Shown here: positions 62,872-64,000 of the stretch, piece by piece
How the letters are laid out: each line of letters starts with the position of its first letter
Numbering within the stretch: the first letter of the stretch is position 1
Assembly (NCBI GenBank): GCA_903840165.1
Contig: CAIMEY010000053.1
Location: 18,918-82,917, forward strand
DNA: 64,000 bases
Source of the DNA: an uncultured Myxococcales bacterium
GTDB taxonomy: Bacteria; Myxococcota_A; UBA9042
Reading direction: 5' to 3'
The notes under the pieces: model-generated
Told to the model about the DNA's origin: nothing
The model's database searches: none
What the model saw: only the letters and a program-made list of their open reading frames with translations
Program-made: the position numbers and the translations under genes

Positions 62872-63579
62872 CTAGTTCGCGCCCGCTTGGCCGCGCCACC
62901 GCTGGATCTGATCGTCATATTTTCCAATCATTTTAACAGCTTGCTTGCGCAACCCGGCCAGCGTGTCGCGAGGGACCCCGGTAGCCATTCGGCGCACCAG
63001 CCATGTCGGCAGCCACCCCATCGGGTCCGCGTGGACAACAAACTCGACACGGGACGAGTGTTCATCGATGGCCCAAATTCTATAATGCCCGCGCAAGGTT
63101 GTCATCCGAACAACGCCATCCCGCGCAGGCATCAGTGGCGACGCGACGCTGTCAAATTTTATCGCCATGTCAGTGCCTTGCGCCAAGTCGCCCACGAACA
63201 TCCCGTGCAGTACGCCGTCGCGGTGGCTGACCGGGAACGGGGCCGACGTTCGCGAGTAGAAGAGGCGGTCGAACTCGGAAGTACGCGAAAGCTCCTTGGA
63301 TTCAGCACACCTAGCGGTCCAGAGACACGTGCGATTCAAGTCAGCGATGACCGACAGGACTTGCCAAGAGTTCACAGGCATGACGGTCGTTCCGCGTAGT
63401 TCTGGAAAATCCTGGCCCGGGATTTCTCGAATTTCTAGCAATATGCCGTCTTCCTGCCCAAGGCGCTGCCATTTCCCGTCGGCCCAGGCCGGGCGAGCGA
63501 GGGTGGCGAGCAGCATGGCAAGTGCGCACAAATACTGGTATCGAGTCGTGCTGTGCAGGGAGCCCTCCGTTTGCGCCAA
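62872..63579 (-). CDS. Secreted START/SRPBCC-domain protein, paralog of the 46318 gene
   Basis: 235 residues from a TTG at 63577-63579; this start is tentative because a GGAGGG lies 8 nt inside the frame. A signal peptide is visible (LCALAMLLATLARPAWA, about residues 17-33). The START fold shows ELRGTTVMPVNSWQVLSVIADLNR, later GVVRMTTLRGHYRIWAIDEHSSRVEFVVHADPMGWLP, with a helical C terminus. It may bind a lipid or be involved in lipid transfer in the periplasm. An element copy lies 62 nt upstream, in promoter-like orientation. Confidence 0.8.
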   Translation of the reverse strand: MAQTEGSLHSTTRYQYLCALAMLLATLARPAWADGKWQRLGQEDGILLEIREIPGQDFPELRGTTVMPVNSWQVLSVIADLNRTCLWTARCAESKELSRTSEFDRLFYSRTSAPFPVSHRDGVLHGMFVGDLAQGTDMAIKFDSVASPLMPARDGVVRMTTLRGHYRIWAIDEHSSRVEFVVHADPMGWLPTWLVRRMATGVPRDTLAGLRKQAVKMIGKYDDQIQRWRGQAGAN

Positions 63580-63640
63580 GCTGTAGAATACCTTGGGCGG
63601 CCGGCTGCGTCGACCGGGACCTAGCGCCGGGCCAGCCCTG

Positions 63641-63650
63641 TGTATAGCAA
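63641..63650 (-). repeat. TTGCTATACA element, copy 14
   Basis: It points toward the START gene at 63579, 62 nt away. It matches the full consensus GTTAGAGGCTTGCTATACA, with AATAAT upstream. Confidence 0.9.
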
Positions 63651-63776
63651 GCCTCTAACAGCTTATTATTCATACACTTTATTCTGTTCCTCCTCACTGT
63701 GGCCGTACGCCCGCACAGCAGGACGACGATCAAGGCTCGGCACTTGCCGGCGACGGGCCCAGGCACCTTTGGGCTT

Positions 63777-63786
63777 TGTATAGCAA
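63777..63786 (-). repeat. TTGCTATACA element, copy 15
   Basis: Same orientation as copy 14. It matches GTTAGAGGGTTGCTATACA and carries AATAAT at the same distance. Confidence 0.9.
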
Positions 63787-63961
63787 CCCTCTAACATCCT
63801 ATTATTCAAAACCAATTTCTGCCCACCCCTTCCCGCTCCCTGCCAGCCCCCCAAACTTTTTTCACGCCACTGACTACTTTTTTGCGCCGCCAACGACCGT
63901 TTTTCGGATTTCGAGCGAGTACAGCTTTTAAGGGGCCTGTTTTCCGCCCTCGGAGCCGCCG

Positions 63962-64000
63962 ATGTTCGATTACCACCAGCGCCAAATCATCCCCGGGAAA
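63962..64000 (+). CDS. Start of a gene cut by the window end
   Basis: The first 13 codons (MFDYHQRQIIPGK) follow a GGAG placed 7 nt upstream of the ATG. Too short to identify. It lies divergent from the START gene. Confidence 0.5.
   Translation, partial: MFDYHQRQIIPGK

Larger units (their letters stand above)
63580..63961. other. 382-bp divergent gap with two element copies
   Basis: It holds copies 14 and 15 in the same orientation, 136 bp apart. The rightmost part is T-rich (CTTTTTTCACGCC and GACCGTTTTTCGG) and may hold the promoter of the last gene. Confidence 0.6.

Noticed and set aside
53389..63786. The element as an integron attC site, since TCTAAC and GTTAGAG resemble the core RYYYAAC/GTTRRRY.
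   Set aside because: The last base does not fit GTTRRRY, there is no paired R'' and R' site, the units between copies contain no gene cassette, and no integrase gene is present.

Overview
The window looks like chromosomal DNA of a GC-rich, Gram-negative bacterium of the Myxococcota (former Deltaproteobacteria) type. The evidence is the set of long cysteine-rich surface lipoproteins with CDDGNxCT-type repeats, the many lipobox signal peptides, a complete branched-chain amino acid degradation cluster, a secreted archaemetzincin, frequent GTG and TTG starts, and short intergenic regions. Taxonomy is inferred from gene content only. No prophage, insertion sequence, CRISPR array or rRNA was found.

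Layout. 1-6.1 kb: a truncated lipoprotein gene, a secreted lipocalin-like protein coupled to a metallo-beta-lactamase-fold hydrolase, a GNAT acetyltransferase and a Cys-rich lipoprotein. 6.2-15.5 kb: a second Cys-rich lipoprotein, then the leucine degradation (liu) genes on the minus strand (carboxyltransferase, methylglutaconyl-CoA hydratase, a biotin carboxylase and a separate biotin carrier protein, HMG-CoA lyase), a methylguanine-DNA methyltransferase, and a type-2 3-hydroxyacyl-CoA dehydrogenase that fits isoleucine breakdown. 16-23 kb: a glycine-rich RRM protein, a lipoprotein, a methyltransferase, a large nucleotide-transporter/HEAT/cyclic-nucleotide-binding fusion, a c-type cytochrome lipoprotein and a 50-residue lipoprotein. 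23.4-33 kb: a MerR-VWA pair with a palindrome inside its promoter spacer, a secreted archaemetzincin, tRNA-Val(CAC), a membrane HExxH protein, queG, an ABC-F ATPase and an acyl-CoA dehydrogenase. 33.4-37.1 kb: an overlapping trio of gamma-glutamyltransferase, radical SAM enzyme and a Rieske-like lipoprotein that lacks the histidine ligands. 37.5-51 kb: a copper ATPase, a rhomboid protease, an ABC1/UbiB-type kinase-like protein, a molybdoenzyme with a PepSY-type membrane partner, a subtilisin lipoprotein, a START-domain/aminotransferase/carotenoid-isomerase-like cluster and an LIC_10091-like protein. 51-64 kb: tmRNA (tag ANDNVEYALAA), then a run of surface proteins (three more Cys-rich lipoproteins, an outer-membrane barrel, a propeller lipoprotein), a NUDIX hydrolase, and a second START protein.

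The most unusual feature is a dispersed intergenic element whose core reads TTGCTATACA on one strand and TGTATAGCAA on the other. Fifteen copies were found, all outside the genes called here, and eleven of them lie in 53.4-63.8 kb. Several are spaced 124-148 bp apart in the same orientation, and two of these (at 31 kb) belong to a 72-bp direct duplication. On the TTGCTATACA strand the core looks like an extended -10 promoter element preceded by AT-rich DNA, and ten copies face a gene start within 400 nt. Others lie between convergent genes, so promoter function alone does not account for the family.
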